Part shown: in pieces, positions 27,891 through 37,743 of the stretch | How the letters are laid out: every line of letters starts with the position of its first letter | Numbering within the stretch: position 1 is the stretch's first letter | Origin: an uncultured Alphaproteobacteria bacterium | Lineage (GTDB): Bacteria > Pseudomonadota > Alphaproteobacteria > Rhodobacterales > Rhodobacteraceae | NCBI GenBank assembly: GCA_902596605.1 | Contig: CACJUU010000001.1 | Coordinates: 1-64,000 of the forward strand | Direction of reading: 5' to 3' | DNA length: 64,000 nt | Position numbers and translations under genes: made by a program | The notes under the pieces: generated by a model | Told to the model about the DNA's origin: nothing | Databases searched by the model: none | Seen by the model: the letters and a program-made list of their open reading frames with translations, nothing else

Positions 27891-29018
27891 ATGAATATTC
27901 AAAATAAGCTGAATTTCTCTAGAAGGATCAGAAGAACGCCTTTTACTACCTCTGTCGAAAAGCATGGAGTAACGGGATTTTCCGTTGTGAACCATACACT
28001 ACTTCCTAAGTCATTTAAAAACTCAATTGAAGATGATTATTTGCACCTACAAAAACATGCTCAAATTTGGGACGTTGGCTGTCAAAGGCAAGTTGAAATT
28101 AAAGGTAAAGACGCACTCAAACTTATTGAGTTAATGACGCCTAGATCAATCTCAGAACTTCAACCAGGAAAATGTCTTTACATTCCCTTGACCGATGAAA
28201 ATGGTGGTATAATCAATGATCCTATTCTTATCAAAATAAGTGCCGATCATTTCTATCTATCCGTTGCAGACTCAGATGTGTTATTGTGGGCTAGAGGGTT
28301 AGCTATTGGTTTTGGCTTAAACGTAAGAATAAGAGAACCTGACGTGTGGCCTTTGGCAGTACAAGGACCAAAAGCTGCCGATGTTTTGGCCAAAGTTTTT
28401 GGTGAGCGAATATATTCAATTAAAAAATTCAATTTCGACTATTTTTCACTTGATGGCTCTCCCCAACTAATAGCCAGAACCGGTTACTCTAGAATTGGTG
28501 GTTATGAAATATATCTGTCTCGACCAGAACTCGGTTCATCTCTATGGGAAACAATTTTAGGAGCTGGTAGATCAGAAAACATAAGGCCAGGATCTCCAAA
28601 CATAATAGATAGAGTTGAAGCAGGATTATTATCCTTTGGTAATGAAATGACCGTGGAGAACACACCTCTGGAATGTAACATGGATAAGTTCTTGGATATA
28701 AATAAAGAAGCAGATTATATTGGGAAAAAAGTTCTCCAACGACAGATCAGATATGGCATTAAAAGACGTATAAGAGGTGTTATTTATAATGGGCCTAAAC
28801 TTCCAACAATATCAAGACCTTTACAAGTTTTTGATATAAATAAAAGAACTATAGTCGGAAGCTTAACTTCAGGAGCATTCTCACCACATTTTAAGAAAAA
28901 TATTGGGGTTGGTATGATCAAATATGGGTACTGGGACAATAACAAAAAAATATTAGTTAATATTTCTGATCATGAGTTTAGAGAAGGATTAATCAAAGAC
29001 CTTCCTTTAATTCAATGA
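27891..29018 (+). CDS. GcvT-family THF methyltransferase, DmdA-like
   Basis: This 375-residue protein closely resembles dimethylsulfoniopropionate demethylase. It has SRRIRRTPFTTSVEKHGVTG near the N terminus, then VVNHTLLPKSF and DDYLHLQKHAQIWDVGCQRQ. The core has LTDENGGIINDP, YLSVADSDVLLWARG and LAVQGPKAADVLAKVFG, and further on ARTGYSRIGGYEIYL. DmdA moves a methyl group from DMSP to THF. DMSP is a sulfur analogue of glycine betaine, and this gene stands directly before two carnitine-to-betaine genes. A role as a betaine or dimethylglycine demethylase is therefore as plausible as true DMSP demethylation. I chose ATG 27891; the frame is open further upstream inside the previous gene. Confidence 0.78.
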   Translation: MNIQNKLNFSRRIRRTPFTTSVEKHGVTGFSVVNHTLLPKSFKNSIEDDYLHLQKHAQIWDVGCQRQVEIKGKDALKLIELMTPRSISELQPGKCLYIPLTDENGGIINDPILIKISADHFYLSVADSDVLLWARGLAIGFGLNVRIREPDVWPLAVQGPKAADVLAKVFGERIYSIKKFNFDYFSLDGSPQLIARTGYSRIGGYEIYLSRPELGSSLWETILGAGRSENIRPGSPNIIDRVEAGLLSFGNEMTVENTPLECNMDKFLDINKEADYIGKKVLQRQIRYGIKRRIRGVIYNGPKLPTISRPLQVFDINKRTIVGSLTSGAFSPHFKKNIGVGMIKYGYWDNNKKILVNISDHEFREGLIKDLPLIQ

Positions 29019-29025
29019 GGTAAGA

Positions 29026-29931
29026 ATGACTCTGGCTATTAATAAAAATGTATTTATTACCTGTGCTGTAACTGGTTCTGGAAGTTCACAAAATAAAAGT
29101 CGAGAAGTACCAAGATCGCCAAAGGAAATTGCAGATAGTGCGATTGAAGCCGCTAAAGCTGGAGCGGCTATTGTACATTGTCATGTAAGAGATCCCGATA
29201 CCGGTATACCAAGTCGTCGGCTTGATCTCTATGAAGAAGTAACAAAAAGGATTAGAGACTCCGAAACGGACGTCGTTTTGAACTTAACTACCGGAATGGG
29301 AGGCGATATTTACCTTGGTCTCGACGCTGAAAACCCACTGCCACTTAAAGAACCAGAAACAGATATGATAGGGGCGTCGGAAAGAATAAAGCATCTTGTT
29401 ACATGTAAGCCAGAAATCTGCACTTTAGATTGTGGCACAATGAATTTTGCTGAAGATAACTATGTAATGACCAACACGCCGGGAATGCTAATGGCGATGG
29501 CTTCAAAGATCACCAATTTAGGTATTCTTCCTGAGATTGAAGTTTTTGATACAGGACATCTGTGGCTGGCAAAAAAACTTGTGAACGATGGTCTGATAAA
29601 AGATCCCGTTCTTTTACAGCTTTGTATGGGTATACCCTGGGGCGCACCAAATGATATAAATACGTTTATGTCTTTAGTGAATAATATTCCAAAGGAATGG
29701 AGTTGGTCTGCATTTTCCATAGGGCAATTTCAGATCCCTTATGTTGCAATGGCCACTCTGGCAGGAGGAAATGTCAGAGTGGGGTTGGAAGATAATATTT
29801 GGTTGGAAAAAGGACGGTTAGCAAAGAATTACCAGTTGGTTGAAAAAGCTGCAAATGTCATCGAAAACTCCGGCAGTAAGGTCATGTCAGCAAAAGAAGT
29901 TCGTGACAAGCTTCGTTTGAAAAAACAATAA
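29026..29931 (+). CDS. BKACE-family beta-keto acid cleavage enzyme, probable dehydrocarnitine cleavage enzyme
   Basis: This 301-residue DUF849/BKACE protein has a TIM barrel that uses zinc to cleave a beta-keto acid with acetyl-CoA. The zinc ligands are in AAIVHCHVRDPDTG (His-x-His), and the catalytic Arg/Glu region is AGGNVRVGLEDNIW. In carnitine degradation, a BKACE turns 3-dehydrocarnitine plus acetyl-CoA into betainyl-CoA and acetoacetate. The adjacent gene (2 bp downstream) encodes carnitine dehydrogenase fused to a thioesterase, which makes that assignment strong. It lies 7 bp after the DmdA-like gene. Confidence 0.88.
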   Translation: MTLAINKNVFITCAVTGSGSSQNKSREVPRSPKEIADSAIEAAKAGAAIVHCHVRDPDTGIPSRRLDLYEEVTKRIRDSETDVVLNLTTGMGGDIYLGLDAENPLPLKEPETDMIGASERIKHLVTCKPEICTLDCGTMNFAEDNYVMTNTPGMLMAMASKITNLGILPEIEVFDTGHLWLAKKLVNDGLIKDPVLLQLCMGIPWGAPNDINTFMSLVNNIPKEWSWSAFSIGQFQIPYVAMATLAGGNVRVGLEDNIWLEKGRLAKNYQLVEKAANVIENSGSKVMSAKEVRDKLRLKKQ

Positions 29932-29933
29932 TT

Positions 29934-31400
29934 ATGAAAAATTTAAGCGTGACATGCATAGGAGCTGGCGTAATAGGGTCTGGTTGGGCTGCCCGCTTAT
30001 TAGTTAATGGAATAAATGTGAACGTTTTTGATAAGCGCCCAGAAAGCTACAATAGAACACGATTGTCCGTTGAAAGGGCTAAAAAATATTTCTCTCAATT
30101 AACAAAGGCCCCTTTAAGAGAAATGGGCAGTCTTACTTTTGAAAAATCTTTGGAAGATGCTCTAAAAACGTCCACTTTTATAATTGAAAGTGTTCCAGAA
30201 AATTTACAATTGAAGCATAAACTTTATAAAGAAATTGAGCAGATTTCAAATAATTCAATTATTTTGTCATCTACTTCAGGTTTCAAGCCCACTGACCTTC
30301 AAAAGTATATGGAAAATCCTCAGAGTTTGCTTGTTACACACCCTTTCAACCCAGTGTATCTGATGCCTTTGGTCGAGGTAGTTCCAGGTCAAGAAAGAGA
30401 TCAGAATATTGTTGATGACGTGCATCATTTATTGGAGTACATAGGCATGGTACCTATAATAATCAAAAAAGAAATCGATGCTTTTGTCGCTGACAGGATG
30501 CTAGAGGCAATGTGGCGTGAAGCATTGTGGCTTATAAAAGATGATATTTGCACTACTAAGGAGCTAGACGATATTATCACATCTAGCTTTGGAATACGAT
30601 TTGCTCAAATGGGAATGTTTGAAAGCTACCGTATTGCTGGAGGAGATAAAGGCATGCGTCATTTCCTTGATCAATTTGGTCCTGCACTAAAATGGCCTTG
30701 GTCCAGATTGACAAATGTACCAGAGTTTAATTCTGATTTAATAGATAAAATTTGTTCTCAATCAGATGCTCAATCAGATATGTATAGCATCTCCGAGTTA
30801 GAAGATATTAGGGACAACAACTTGGTTGAATTACAGAAAGCTCTTCGCAACAACCGTTGGGGATCTGGACGAACATTAGCGAGCTATGAAAAAGATCTAT
30901 TTGATGAACAATCAAAAGAGGCAGAAAAAGCTAGTGAAAAAATAAGTAGTGACCTGCTAATTACCTATACAAAAACGATACCTCCTGAATGGGCAGATTA
31001 TAATGGTCATATGACGGAATATCGCTATCTCAACTGTTTTGGCGATGCATCAGATGCTGTGATGCTCCATATAGGCTGTGATAAAGCCTATATCGAAGCT
31101 GGCAATTCCTACTTCACCGTTGAGACAAATATTAGACACCTAAACGAGCTTAAGGTAGGGCAAGAAGTATATATAGAAACTAAAGTTATAAAAGGAACTG
31201 AGAAAAAACTGCATGTTTTTCATATGTTAAGAAATAAAGAAAAAGAACTTTTTGCTACTGGTGAACATCTACTTCTACACGTTTCTTTAAAAACTAGAAA
31301 AACTTGTCCAGCAAGTAAACCTCTTATCGACAAATTGATAGAACTTCAAAAGCAACATCAAGAAACAAGTGTTCCATCAGAGCCGAAAATAATTGTTTAG
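29934..31400 (+). CDS. L-carnitine dehydrogenase fused to betainyl-CoA thioesterase
   Basis: This 488-residue fusion has an N-terminal 3-hydroxyacyl-CoA-dehydrogenase-like half (residues 1-320). Its NAD motif is GAGVIGSGWAARLL, its family core is STSGFKPTDLQ and THPFNPVYLMPLVEVV, and SFGIRFAQMGMFESYRIAGG is diagnostic of L-carnitine dehydrogenase. The C-terminal half (about 340-480) is a hot-dog thioesterase (PPEWADYNGHMTEYRYLN). In rhizobial and other proteobacterial fusions, the first half oxidises carnitine to dehydrocarnitine and the second releases glycine betaine from betainyl-CoA. It is the last gene of the block and ends next to a putative terminator. Confidence 0.9.
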   Translation: MKNLSVTCIGAGVIGSGWAARLLVNGINVNVFDKRPESYNRTRLSVERAKKYFSQLTKAPLREMGSLTFEKSLEDALKTSTFIIESVPENLQLKHKLYKEIEQISNNSIILSSTSGFKPTDLQKYMENPQSLLVTHPFNPVYLMPLVEVVPGQERDQNIVDDVHHLLEYIGMVPIIIKKEIDAFVADRMLEAMWREALWLIKDDICTTKELDDIITSSFGIRFAQMGMFESYRIAGGDKGMRHFLDQFGPALKWPWSRLTNVPEFNSDLIDKICSQSDAQSDMYSISELEDIRDNNLVELQKALRNNRWGSGRTLASYEKDLFDEQSKEAEKASEKISSDLLITYTKTIPPEWADYNGHMTEYRYLNCFGDASDAVMLHIGCDKAYIEAGNSYFTVETNIRHLNELKVGQEVYIETKVIKGTEKKLHVFHMLRNKEKELFATGEHLLLHVSLKTRKTCPASKPLIDKLIELQKQHQETSVPSEPKIIV

Positions 31401-31430
31401 TACTTTTATAGAATAGTTACTAAAATTTTT
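31396..31430. terminator. Putative bidirectional terminator between convergent operons
   Basis: TTTAGTA (31396-31402) and TACTAAA (31418-31424) form a perfect 7-bp stem around a 15-nt loop, with an extra CT/AG pairing inside. A run of five Ts (31426-31430) follows on the plus strand. It lies exactly between the ends of the carnitine operon and the convergent AhpD-like gene. The stem is AT-rich, so its strength is doubtful. Confidence 0.35.
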
Positions 31431-31998
31431 ATCGGCCCATAGCATAGAATTCCTCATTAGGTAACATTGAAAATGTGTTAGCTAGTCGATTACTCATAGC
31501 AAAGAAAGACGCAACTGAGGCTATTCTCCACGCGTCTTCAATATCAAAACCAAAACTTTCTAAAATTTTAAAATCAGAGTCATTTATGCCCTGCGACTCC
31601 TTTGCTACTTTCACGGCAAAATCAAGCATAGCACGTTGTCTCTCAGTTATTTTACTCTTTTTATAGTTTATAGCTATTTGGTCTGAAATATTTTTATCTT
31701 TGGATCTTATTCTCAAAACCGCTCCATGAGAAACTACACAATAAAGACAATCATTTTGTGCGGAGGTAGCCACAACAATCATCTCCAATTCGGCTTTTGT
31801 TATATTACATTCTGTTTCCATAATAGCATCGTAGTAGGTACAAAAACCCCTAAACTCATCAGGTTTTCTTGCCATTATCATAAAGACATTTGGTACAAAG
31901 CCTGTCTTTTCTTGCACAGATTGAATCTTCGTTTTTACGTCCTCTGGTAAATCCTCCAAATTTGGTATCGCCGATCTGCTGATAGGTCTATTGTCCAT
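31429..31998 (-). CDS. Carboxymuconolactone decarboxylase/AhpD-like peroxidase-related protein
   Basis: This 189-residue alpha-helical protein is of the peroxidase-related (AhpD-like) family. Its redox centre is in NDCLYCVVSHGAVLR (about residues 82-96), where the CxxC and nearby His correspond to the AhpD active site. N-terminal PDEFRGFCTYYDAIM and C-terminal DAWRIASVASFFAMSNRLAN are typical of the subfamily. The function is probably peroxide or alkylhydroperoxide reduction, but partners are unknown. Its start overlaps the hydratase stop by 11 bp, so it is the last gene of the urease-linked transcript. Confidence 0.82.
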   Translation of the reverse strand: MDNRPISRSAIPNLEDLPEDVKTKIQSVQEKTGFVPNVFMIMARKPDEFRGFCTYYDAIMETECNITKAELEMIVVATSAQNDCLYCVVSHGAVLRIRSKDKNISDQIAINYKKSKITERQRAMLDFAVKVAKESQGINDSDFKILESFGFDIEDAWRIASVASFFAMSNRLANTFSMLPNEEFYAMGR

Positions 31999-32803
31999 TA
32001 CTCTCTCCTTTTTTTACCCAAGGCGCAGGTTTCTTTTCAAAAAAAGCCTTAATACCCTGCTTACCTTCCTCCGACTCCCAACTGTTTGCAAGAATATTTG
32101 TTGTTATCTCGAAAAAATTTTCTGCTTTTTCTCCTGTAAGACTCTTCAATAGCTCTTTTGATTTTTTAATTGCGTCTGGTGAACATTTCAATATGTTGTC
32201 GATTTCCTGCAATTTTAATGACTCAATTTCTTTTTTATCCTTACAAACATAATGAATAAGACCCATCTTGTAGGCCAATTCAGCATCAAAAATTTTACCA
32301 CTGAAAAATACGTTACGACTGTAACTTTCCCCTAATTTCTTAATTACAAATGGTCCAATTGTCGCGGGGATCAATCCTAACCTTGTCTCTGTGAGGCCAA
32401 ACTTTGAAGCTTGAGAAACAATTACCGTATCAGATACAGAGATTAGGCCTAGGCCTCCACCAAATGCACTTCCAGAGACTATAGAAATCAATGGCATTGG
32501 AAGACTATTCATTGTTGCCAACATTTTTGCCAGTGCTCTAGCCTCAACCAATTTTCCCTCTTTTGATTTTTTTTCTTGGTCTTTCATCCAATTCAAATCT
32601 CCTCCAGCGCAAAATGTTTTCCCATTTGCTCTAAGAAAAACTACTCGAATACTGTCCTGCGATTTTAAATTCTGCCCAACTTCTTCTAACTCATCAATCA
32701 TTTTTCTACTCATAGCGTTATGCTTATCTGGTCTATTCAACGTAATTTCACACACGCCTTGAGCATTGATGTTTACTTCAATTTCTTTAAATTTATTTTT
32801 CAC
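31988..32803 (-). CDS. liuC: Methylglutaconyl-CoA hydratase-like enoyl-CoA hydratase
   Basis: This 271-residue crotonase-fold protein has oxyanion-hole segments in [14 protein letters not shown] and [32 protein letters not shown] marks the AUH/LiuC branch, which hydrates 3-methylglutaconyl-CoA to HMG-CoA in leucine degradation. The other leucine genes (ivd, mccA, mccB, HMG-CoA lyase) lie 5-11 kb away on the same strand, with the whole urease operon between. The start is GTG 32803, overlapping the ureG stop by 4 bp (GTGA), so it is translationally coupled to urease maturation. Confidence 0.8.
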   Translation of the reverse strand: MKNKFKEIEVNINAQGVCEITLNRPDKHNAMSRKMIDELEEVGQNLKSQDSIRVVFLRANGKTFCAGGDLNWMKDQEKKSKEGKLVEARALAKMLATMNSLPMPLISIVSGSAFGGGLGLISVSDTVIVSQASKFGLTETRLGLIPATIGPFVIKKLGESYSRNVFFSGKIFDAELAYKMGLIHYVCKDKKEIESLKLQEIDNILKCSPDAIKKSKELLKSLTGEKAENFFEITTNILANSWESEEGKQGIKAFFEKKPAPWVKKGESNGQ

Positions 32804-33408
32804 ACTTTAAGATTTCCCATTTTCATAATCTCACATTTTACAGCGTCAACGCCTTTTCCTTCCTTTAAATTTGTGAGTAAGACAGGTTTGCCCTTTCTTT
32901 TAGCAATAGCATCTTGAAGCATTTGGTCTACAGAAACATCCACATATTCCGCTAAATCAATTTTATTAATTATTAAAAGGTCGGATCTCATTATTGCAGG
33001 CCCCCCTTTTCGTGGTATTTCTTCTCCCATACAGACATCTATCATAAAGATCGTATAATCCACAAGTTCTGGACTGAAAGTTGCAGAGAGATTATCTCCT
33101 CCACTTTCCAATAAGATAAGATCGAGATCAGAAAATTTTTCGGACAGCTTATCTACTGCTTGTAGGTTAATAGACGCATCCTCTCTAATTGCTGTATGGG
33201 GACATCCACCCGTTTCTACTGCTAAAATCCTTTCCGAGTTGATCACTTGTTTTTTCATTAATATTTCAGCATCCTCTTTCGTGTATATGTCATTTGTAAT
33301 GACAGCCATTGATAGGGACTCTGAAAAGACCTTACATAAACTAGCTGTAAGGCTAGTTTTACCAGCTCCAACCGGTCCACCGAGACCAACTCTAAAGGCA
33401 TCTCCCAT
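32800..33408 (-). CDS. ureG: Urease accessory GTPase UreG
   Basis: UreG couples GTP hydrolysis to nickel delivery into urease. The 202-residue protein has P-loop [11 protein letters not shown] (residues 9-19), the nickel-binding CPH in [17 protein letters not shown], and the G3/G4 regions [10 protein letters not shown] and [11 protein letters not shown]. It is last among the ure genes (ureDABCEFG). The 3' end overlaps the hydratase start by 4 bp. Confidence 0.97.
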   Translation of the reverse strand: MGDAFRVGLGGPVGAGKTSLTASLCKVFSESLSMAVITNDIYTKEDAEILMKKQVINSERILAVETGGCPHTAIREDASINLQAVDKLSEKFSDLDLILLESGGDNLSATFSPELVDYTIFMIDVCMGEEIPRKGGPAIMRSDLLIINKIDLAEYVDVSVDQMLQDAIAKRKGKPVLLTNLKEGKGVDAVKCEIMKMGNLKV

Positions 33409-33420
33409 TTCAAAGCTCCC

Positions 33421-34047
33421 CTAAGACTTAAATACTTTTCCTTGAAATTCTTCATGCAATAGTGTGCACGTATCGGTCAAATAACAAGAAGAAAATAAAT
33501 CCTTGTCCCCCGATACAAGCACTTTTCGTGATATCTCATTTATTTTTTCGAAAAAATTTTTCAAAATGTTTGTTGCTCTTTTATGGCCTAAAGGCAGGAG
33601 GCGCTGAGCAGCGGCGATCAAATTACTTATATTCGATTGCAAGAATAAAGGCACTAATTCCTCTATCTTTAATTTATGTTTTTTCGCTGCGGTGCCAAGG
33701 GCAATAGGATAGGGAAGACCCAAAGGTGTGTCGCTAGCTTTGGCGAAATTATCTCCGGTCATAACTAGCTCATTAAGTTTTGAGGCAGAACAAGAAAAAG
33801 CCAAACATAATTCCTTTAAATCATCTAAATCTTTATCTGTCGAGATTTGATAAGCCAGCTTTAAGAATATTGCGTCATTCCTTAAAAAACCATTTTCTAA
33901 ATTATTTTCAATCCACATAACTAAATCAGCTTCATTTTTAACCATAGATTGACTAACAGCATACTCAAGCCCCTGTGAGAAATTAAAGCTCCCTGTAGGA
34001 AAGCTTGGTGAGAGCCATTGAAACATTAATTGGTTTTTACTATACAT
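33421..34047 (-). CDS. ureF: Urease accessory protein UreF
   Basis: UreF bridges UreD (UreH) and UreG in the nickel-insertion complex. It is an all-helical 208-residue protein. Family hallmarks are the N-terminal LMFQWLSPSFPTGSFNFSQGLEYAV, the LGLPYPIALGTAAKKHKL segment and the C-terminal RLLPLGHKRATNIL. It lies 12 bp upstream of ureG. Confidence 0.94.
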   Translation of the reverse strand: MYSKNQLMFQWLSPSFPTGSFNFSQGLEYAVSQSMVKNEADLVMWIENNLENGFLRNDAIFLKLAYQISTDKDLDDLKELCLAFSCSASKLNELVMTGDNFAKASDTPLGLPYPIALGTAAKKHKLKIEELVPLFLQSNISNLIAAAQRLLPLGHKRATNILKNFFEKINEISRKVLVSGDKDLFSSCYLTDTCTLLHEEFQGKVFKS

Positions 34048-34061
34048 GATACTTCAGATAA

Positions 34062-34508
34062 TTAGTGGGTATGGGTAAAAGTTCGGCCTACCCCATAAGC
34101 GCCTGAGAGAGGGGTAAAGGAGTCTTGAAAATATGAAACTTTACAGTTTAGTTTTTCAAGCATATCCGCAATTACCCTATCCTCTCTCAATATAACGGCT
34201 TCGCTAATGATAGCACAATTTAAATGTCGATTACCGATATGCCATATAGCTTTCATTAGATCAATCGTATTTTCAGTTTCTATACGCATAAGTGCCTCTT
34301 TAGCAGCTAATACTTTTATCTTTTTTTTACTTTTTAAAATTAATGTACCATTAACTGGTAATTCAGTCGCTTTATCTAACGATAAAAAAAACTCATACCC
34401 ACTGTCCGAAACAAGCTTTATTTTTCGTTTAAATCGTGCATCAAAATCTAAAGAAATAGTATCATCAAATCCCAAACTTTGATCTGTAACTTCTTCTACT
34501 TTATCCAT
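34062..34508 (-). CDS. ureE: Urease accessory nickel chaperone UreE
   Basis: UreE is the nickel metallochaperone of urease assembly. I chose ATG 34508, just after the ureC stop (1 bp gap), rather than an in-frame start inside ureC; this gives 148 residues. The C-terminal domain has AIWHIGNRHLNCAI (metal-binding His of the dimer interface) and LSGAYGVGRTFTHTH. The histidine-rich tail is very short (two His), unlike the long tails of enterobacterial UreE, so storage capacity for nickel is probably low. Confidence 0.9.
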   Translation of the reverse strand: MDKVEEVTDQSLGFDDTISLDFDARFKRKIKLVSDSGYEFFLSLDKATELPVNGTLILKSKKKIKVLAAKEALMRIETENTIDLMKAIWHIGNRHLNCAIISEAVILREDRVIADMLEKLNCKVSYFQDSFTPLSGAYGVGRTFTHTH

Positions 34509-34509
34509 A

Positions 34510-36219
34510 TCAATATAAAAAATATCTCTGTGCCATAGGTAATTCTTTAGCGGGCTCACAAGTTATTAATTCTCCATTTAGCCGTACCTCATAAGTTTCA
34601 GGATCCACCTCAATCTCTGGACATAGATCGTTTAGCTTCATACTTTTTTTGGATATGCTTCTTGTATTCTCTATAGGAACAATTTTTTTCCTTAAGGTAA
34701 GCTCATCTAGGACTTTATTTTCACTTGCCGATTGAGAAACAAATATGATTGAGTTTGTCTCCATTGACCTTCCATACGCACCAAACATCGGTCTGCTATA
34801 TACTGGTTGAGGAGTTGGGATAGACGCGTTGGGATCTCCCATTTGAGCACAGGTAATAACACCCCCTATCAGTACCATTTCAGGCTTTACACCAAAAAAA
34901 GCTGTATTCCATAAAACAAAGTCAGCTCTTTTTCCAATTTCTATACTGCCTATATGAGTTGACATACCATGTGCTATCGCTGGATTAATGGTATATTTCG
35001 CTATATATCTTTTTATTCGTAGATTATCATTCTCACCCTTCTCCTCCGATAACCTTCCTCGCTGCTTTTTCATTTTGTCAGCTGTTTGCCATGTTCGGAT
35101 AATAACTTCTCCCACGCGGCCCATTGCTTGGCTATCGGAAGCAATAATAGACATAGCACCAACATCATGAAGTATATCTTCTGCTGCAATTGTTTCTTTT
35201 CTAATCCTGCTTTCTGCAAAAGCAACATCTTCAGGTATAGATTTATCAAGGTGATGACATACCATTAACATATCCAAATGCTCTTCGATAGTATTGATAG
35301 TGTACGGTCTTGTAGGATTAGTCGAGGAGGGAATAACATTTTCTTCTCCAGCAAGCTTTATAATATCCGGCGCGTGTCCACCTCCAGCTCCCTCAGTATG
35401 GAACGCATGTATCGTTCGTCCACCAATTGCTTTAATAGTATTTTCCACAAATCCACTCTCATTGAGCGTATCGGTATGAATCATTACTTGCACATCCAAT
35501 TCGTCAGCTACATTTAAACAGCAATCGATAGCTCCTGGCGTCGTGCCCCAGTCTTCGTGGAGCTTTAGAGAAGAAGCGCCTGCCCTTACTTGTTCCCTTA
35601 GCGCCTCAGGTAGACTTGCGTTCCCTTTCCCTGCGAAAGATAAATTCATTGGAAAGGCATCAGCTGATTGCAACATTTTTCCAATGTTCCAAGGACCCGG
35701 CGTGCATGTGGTTGCAAGCGTTCCATGCGCAGGACCAGTTCCCCCTCCTAACATTGTAGTAAGGCCCGAATGAAGTGCGTCTTCAATTTGTTGGGGGCAA
35801 ATAAAATGAATATGAGCATCCATGCCACCGGCCGTCAAAATTTTTCCTTCCCCAGCGATGACCTCTGTTGCTGGACCAACTATTATATTCACGCCATTTT
35901 GAATGTCTGGATTTCCAGCTTTTCCTATAGAGTGGATCTTTCCATTTTTTACGCCGATATCTGCTTTGTATATTCCTAAATAATCGATTACTAATGCATT
36001 AGTTACAACTAAATCAACTGCTCCATTTGCTCTCGTCACTTGGCTCTGTCCCATTCCATCTCTTATGACTTTGCCACCACCGAACTTCACCTCGTCACCA
36101 TATAAAGTGTAGTCGTGTTCAACCTCTGCAAATAGTTCAGTGTCAGCCAATCTTACTCTGTCTCCAGTTGTTGGCCCAAAAATGCTTGCATACTTTTCTC
36201 TAGAAACTTTCTGCGCCAT
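34510..36219 (-). CDS. ureC: Urease alpha subunit
   Basis: This is the catalytic urease subunit, 569 residues. It hydrolyses urea to ammonia and carbamate at a dinickel centre. Nickel ligands are His136 and His138 (DAHIHFICP), carbamylated Lys219 ([11 protein letters not shown]), His248 (MIHTDTLN), His274 ([12 protein letters not shown]) and Asp362 ([10 protein letters not shown]). The mobile-flap Cys321 and catalytic His322 are in MVCHHLDKS. All active-site residues are present. It is flanked without gaps by ureB and ureE. Confidence 0.98.
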   Translation of the reverse strand: MAQKVSREKYASIFGPTTGDRVRLADTELFAEVEHDYTLYGDEVKFGGGKVIRDGMGQSQVTRANGAVDLVVTNALVIDYLGIYKADIGVKNGKIHSIGKAGNPDIQNGVNIIVGPATEVIAGEGKILTAGGMDAHIHFICPQQIEDALHSGLTTMLGGGTGPAHGTLATTCTPGPWNIGKMLQSADAFPMNLSFAGKGNASLPEALREQVRAGASSLKLHEDWGTTPGAIDCCLNVADELDVQVMIHTDTLNESGFVENTIKAIGGRTIHAFHTEGAGGGHAPDIIKLAGEENVIPSSTNPTRPYTINTIEEHLDMLMVCHHLDKSIPEDVAFAESRIRKETIAAEDILHDVGAMSIIASDSQAMGRVGEVIIRTWQTADKMKKQRGRLSEEKGENDNLRIKRYIAKYTINPAIAHGMSTHIGSIEIGKRADFVLWNTAFFGVKPEMVLIGGVITCAQMGDPNASIPTPQPVYSRPMFGAYGRSMETNSIIFVSQSASENKVLDELTLRKKIVPIENTRSISKKSMKLNDLCPEIEVDPETYEVRLNGELITCEPAKELPMAQRYFLY

Positions 36220-36524
36220 TATAAATCACCCATTATTTTTTTATTAAATCCGTATACTTTTCTATCCCCATGAAAAGAAATTAGATTTACAGTTTTAGTT
36301 TGGCCCGGTTCAAATCGTATCGCCGTTCCAGAGATAATATCAAGCCTCATACCTCTTGATTTCTCTCTGGAAAATTTTAATGCTTCATTAGTCTCAAAAA
36401 AATGATAGTGACTTCCTACTTGAATAGGGCGGTCTCCTGTGTTGGACACCTCGACTTCTATAGCTTCTGAGCCTGAATTAATCTCTAACTCTTTCTCTGA
36501 TATAATTATTTCTCCTGGTATCAT
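36219..36524 (-). CDS. ureB: Urease beta subunit
   Basis: This is the structural urease subunit, 101 residues, the three-subunit bacterial arrangement. Signatures are [18 protein letters not shown] at the N terminus, [21 protein letters not shown] and [29 protein letters not shown]. Its stop touches the ureC start (1-bp overlap), and it lies 8 bp after ureA. Confidence 0.97.
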   Translation of the reverse strand: MIPGEIIISEKELEINSGSEAIEVEVSNTGDRPIQVGSHYHFFETNEALKFSREKSRGMRLDIISGTAIRFEPGQTKTVNLISFHGDRKVYGFNKKIMGDL

Positions 36525-36532
36525 TTTTTCCT

Positions 36533-36835
36533 CTATCTGATTGGGTGATGCACTGTCACTAATTTAGTCCCATCTGGGAAAGTTGCTTCAACTTGAACCT
36601 CATGTATCATTTCGGCTACCCCCTCCATACAATCCTCTTTGGAAATTATGGTTCCTCCAGCTGACATAAGGTCAGCTACTGACCGACCGTCTCTCGCTCC
36701 TTCCATTACGAAATTTGTTATAAGAGCTATAGCTTCCGGATGGTTTAGTTTCACCCCCCTATTTTTACGGTCAGTTGCAACCATTGCTGCCACTGCTATC
36801 ATTAGTTTATCTTTTTCACGAGGCGACAGATTCAT
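36533..36835 (-). CDS. ureA: Urease gamma subunit
   Basis: This is the smallest structural urease subunit, 100 residues. Family sequence is present throughout: [51 protein letters not shown] and the C-terminal [21 protein letters not shown]. It lies 15 bp after ureD and 8 bp before ureB. Confidence 0.97.
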   Translation of the reverse strand: MNLSPREKDKLMIAVAAMVATDRKNRGVKLNHPEAIALITNFVMEGARDGRSVADLMSAGGTIISKEDCMEGVAEMIHEVQVEATFPDGTKLVTVHHPIR

Positions 36836-36850
36836 TTATATCTCCCTTAT

Positions 36851-37648
36851 TTATACTTTCCACACGTTAGGTGTATCTACTTGCCAAATCTCCAATAGTA
36901 GATTTATAGCTCTATCTTTAATTGCTTTTGCATCTGATCCAAACATTCGCACTAGCAAGCAATTATTTCTTAGACTGCTTCCAAAATATACATTTTCATT
37001 ATCTTTTTTCATATTTTTTAATTTTTGTTCATAAGCCACTGCTTTATCCCCTACATAATAAAATGACGCGTAAGACTTTATACCCTTTAAACCGGCGCAG
37101 TGTAGTGGGACACTTTCTTTCCAACCTGACTGGTCAAAATATATCAGTTTATCTCCCTTATAAATTTTCCACTTATCATAAAAATTGGATTTTTTAATAT
37201 TTTCTCCCATCGCAGACCGACCAAGAACTATCTGATCAAAGGCAAGAAATTCTGAATTATCTTCGATACGTATCGTAATCTTTCTTGAGAGATCACTTTT
37301 TGAAAAAAGAATGGTATCTTGTGGTAGCCAAAGTAATTTACTGTTTTTACGTACGAAAAAAGTTGCTTCGACCTCTGCTGATCCATTGCTCGCTTTATAA
37401 ACTTTCTCGGACGCCTGTGTCGTTACGACAATCGAACTCTCTTCAGCAGCTTCTATCGAACATTCAAATTTATCACCTCCTGTAATACCGCCGGCTGTAT
37501 TAATAACAACACACTCCTTAATTTTGGAAAAGTTTTTAGGGAAAAAGAGCCTTGACGAGCCTTCCTGATAAAGTTCGCCAATTCTATTCTGACTACCTCT
37601 AATTGTAGCCTTCAGTGTGCCTGTAGCTCTTTCAAGTGGCTGATACAT
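36851..37648 (-). CDS. ureD: Urease accessory protein UreD
   Basis: UreD (UreH) is the scaffold that binds apo-urease and recruits UreF and UreG. The 265-residue protein has the family segments LFFPKNFSKIKECVVINTAGGITGGD, VVTTQASEKVYKASNGSAEV and LWLPQDTILFSKSDLSRKI. It is the first gene of the urease operon, 127 bp downstream of the HMG-CoA lyase gene, and that gap contains a perfect palindrome that may be an operator. No nickel transporter gene is adjacent. Confidence 0.94.
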   Translation of the reverse strand: MYQPLERATGTLKATIRGSQNRIGELYQEGSSRLFFPKNFSKIKECVVINTAGGITGGDKFECSIEAAEESSIVVTTQASEKVYKASNGSAEVEATFFVRKNSKLLWLPQDTILFSKSDLSRKITIRIEDNSEFLAFDQIVLGRSAMGENIKKSNFYDKWKIYKGDKLIYFDQSGWKESVPLHCAGLKGIKSYASFYYVGDKAVAYEQKLKNMKKDNENVYFGSSLRNNCLLVRMFGSDAKAIKDRAINLLLEIWQVDTPNVWKV

Positions 37649-37730
37649 CTATTTCTAACAACTGGACCCTCTATTTACTATACTATAAGCAAGATACTTC
37701 TAGTAGTTAAAATTAGAGGAAGAAGATACA

Positions 37731-37743
37731 TTACGTTACGTAA
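37731..37743. promoter_or_regulatory. 13-bp palindrome upstream of the urease operon
   Basis: TTACGT-T-ACGTAA is a perfect 13-bp inverted repeat with one central base. It lies 83 bp upstream of the ureD start, in the only sizeable gap between the leucine genes and urease. A dimeric repressor or activator site is likely in form, but I cannot name the regulator. It is the main candidate for a control point that makes urease-hydratase-AhpD a separate transcript. Confidence 0.4.
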
